From Valencia hispanica (Eukaryota; Chordata; Actinopteri; Cyprinodontiformes; Valenciidae): a stretch of 64,000 nt of DNA. A program made the translations under genes and the position numbers. This document shows positions 63,791 through 64,000 of this stretch, one piece after another (the stretch's first letter is position 1; each line of letters starts with the position of its first letter). The stretch lies in the NCBI GenBank assembly GCA_963556495.2, contig OY747716.1:34515318-34579317 (forward strand). Direction: 5' to 3'. The notes under the pieces were generated by a model, which ran no database searches, was not told the DNA's origin, and worked only from the letters and a program-made list of their open reading frames with translations.

Positions 63791-64000
63791 TTAAGGTGTG
63801 CATTTTGATGTATTTAAAATTATACATAACTTCTTGTTCTTTTGTGAGAAAAAATTGAGATTAATCTAAGGGCCTCCAACCTGTGACTCAGCATAGTAGC
63901 TTTTAAGGCGGTAAAGATCTATGATGGATGTTTGGAGGTTCATTGTGGATCACTTACATACTAAGTGATCCAATTTAGTATGTAAGTCAAGTTCAATTGG

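Larger units (their letters stand above)
61457..64000 (+). other. plxdc2: plxdc2 intron, continues past window
   Basis: Starts with GTAAAG after the stalk exon. Contains a SINE (61996-62213) and a TTAA-flanked MITE (63309-63790). No transmembrane exon was found, so the intron exceeds 2.5 kb. Nothing was assigned in 62214-63304. Confidence 0.85.

Overview
This window comes from a ray-finned (teleost) fish genome. It has AT-rich introns, GT-AG exons, fish-type tRNA-derived SINEs, many Tc1-like DNA transposon relics, Rex1/L2-type LINEs and a Penelope-like element. There are no bacterial-style operons. The one host gene I can support is on the + strand: nine consecutive internal coding exons of plxdc2 (plexin domain containing 2, TEM7-related), at 10720-10866, 18203-18272, 28953-29075, 41406-41524, 42436-42535, 51981-52076, 52218-52299, 60848-60908 and 61306-61456. 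All junction phases agree and no stop interrupts the 949 nt. The start codon and signal peptide lie before the window. The transmembrane segment and cytoplasmic tail lie after it. So the whole window is intragenic.

Layout. Positions 1-10719 are the upstream intron: a 5'-truncated LINE (about 3220-4627), two Tc1 relics, a Tc1 end and a CA/GATA microsatellite. Positions 10867-18202 hold a Tc1 MITE-like copy, a Tc1-like transposon (11510-13203) with a SINE inside it, and an interrupted L2 tail. Positions 18273-28952 hold two Tc1 relics, a hAT MITE, a full SINE with target duplication, a 268-bp duplicated segment with 30-bp flanking direct repeats, and a Penelope-like relic. Positions 29076-41405 hold a gypsy gag fragment, Tc1 and L2 relics, a hAT-like element split by an almost full-length Rex1/L2-like LINE, and a further LINE tail. 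Positions 42536-51980 hold a 101-bp AT run, an L2 with an open 623-aa reverse transcriptase frame, and a Tigger-like element carrying a nested SINE/RTE tail. Positions 52300-60847 hold weak relics and a perfect hairpin. Positions 61457-64000 hold a SINE and a TTAA-type MITE.

The exons jointly encode the conserved ectodomain of a type I membrane protein: an adhesive nidogen-like part, then an eight-cysteine PSI module, then a Thr/Ser/Pro-rich stalk. Everything else is intron, mostly transposon fossil. I found no second host gene, no tRNA or rRNA gene and no CRISPR. The most unusual items are the templated-looking duplication at 21.8/23.8 kb, the Penelope relic with a candidate hammerhead-ribozyme remnant, and the nested transposons whose target-site duplications can still be read. 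Family names for transposons come from remembered consensus features, not a database search, and relic boundaries are approximate unless a target-site duplication is quoted.
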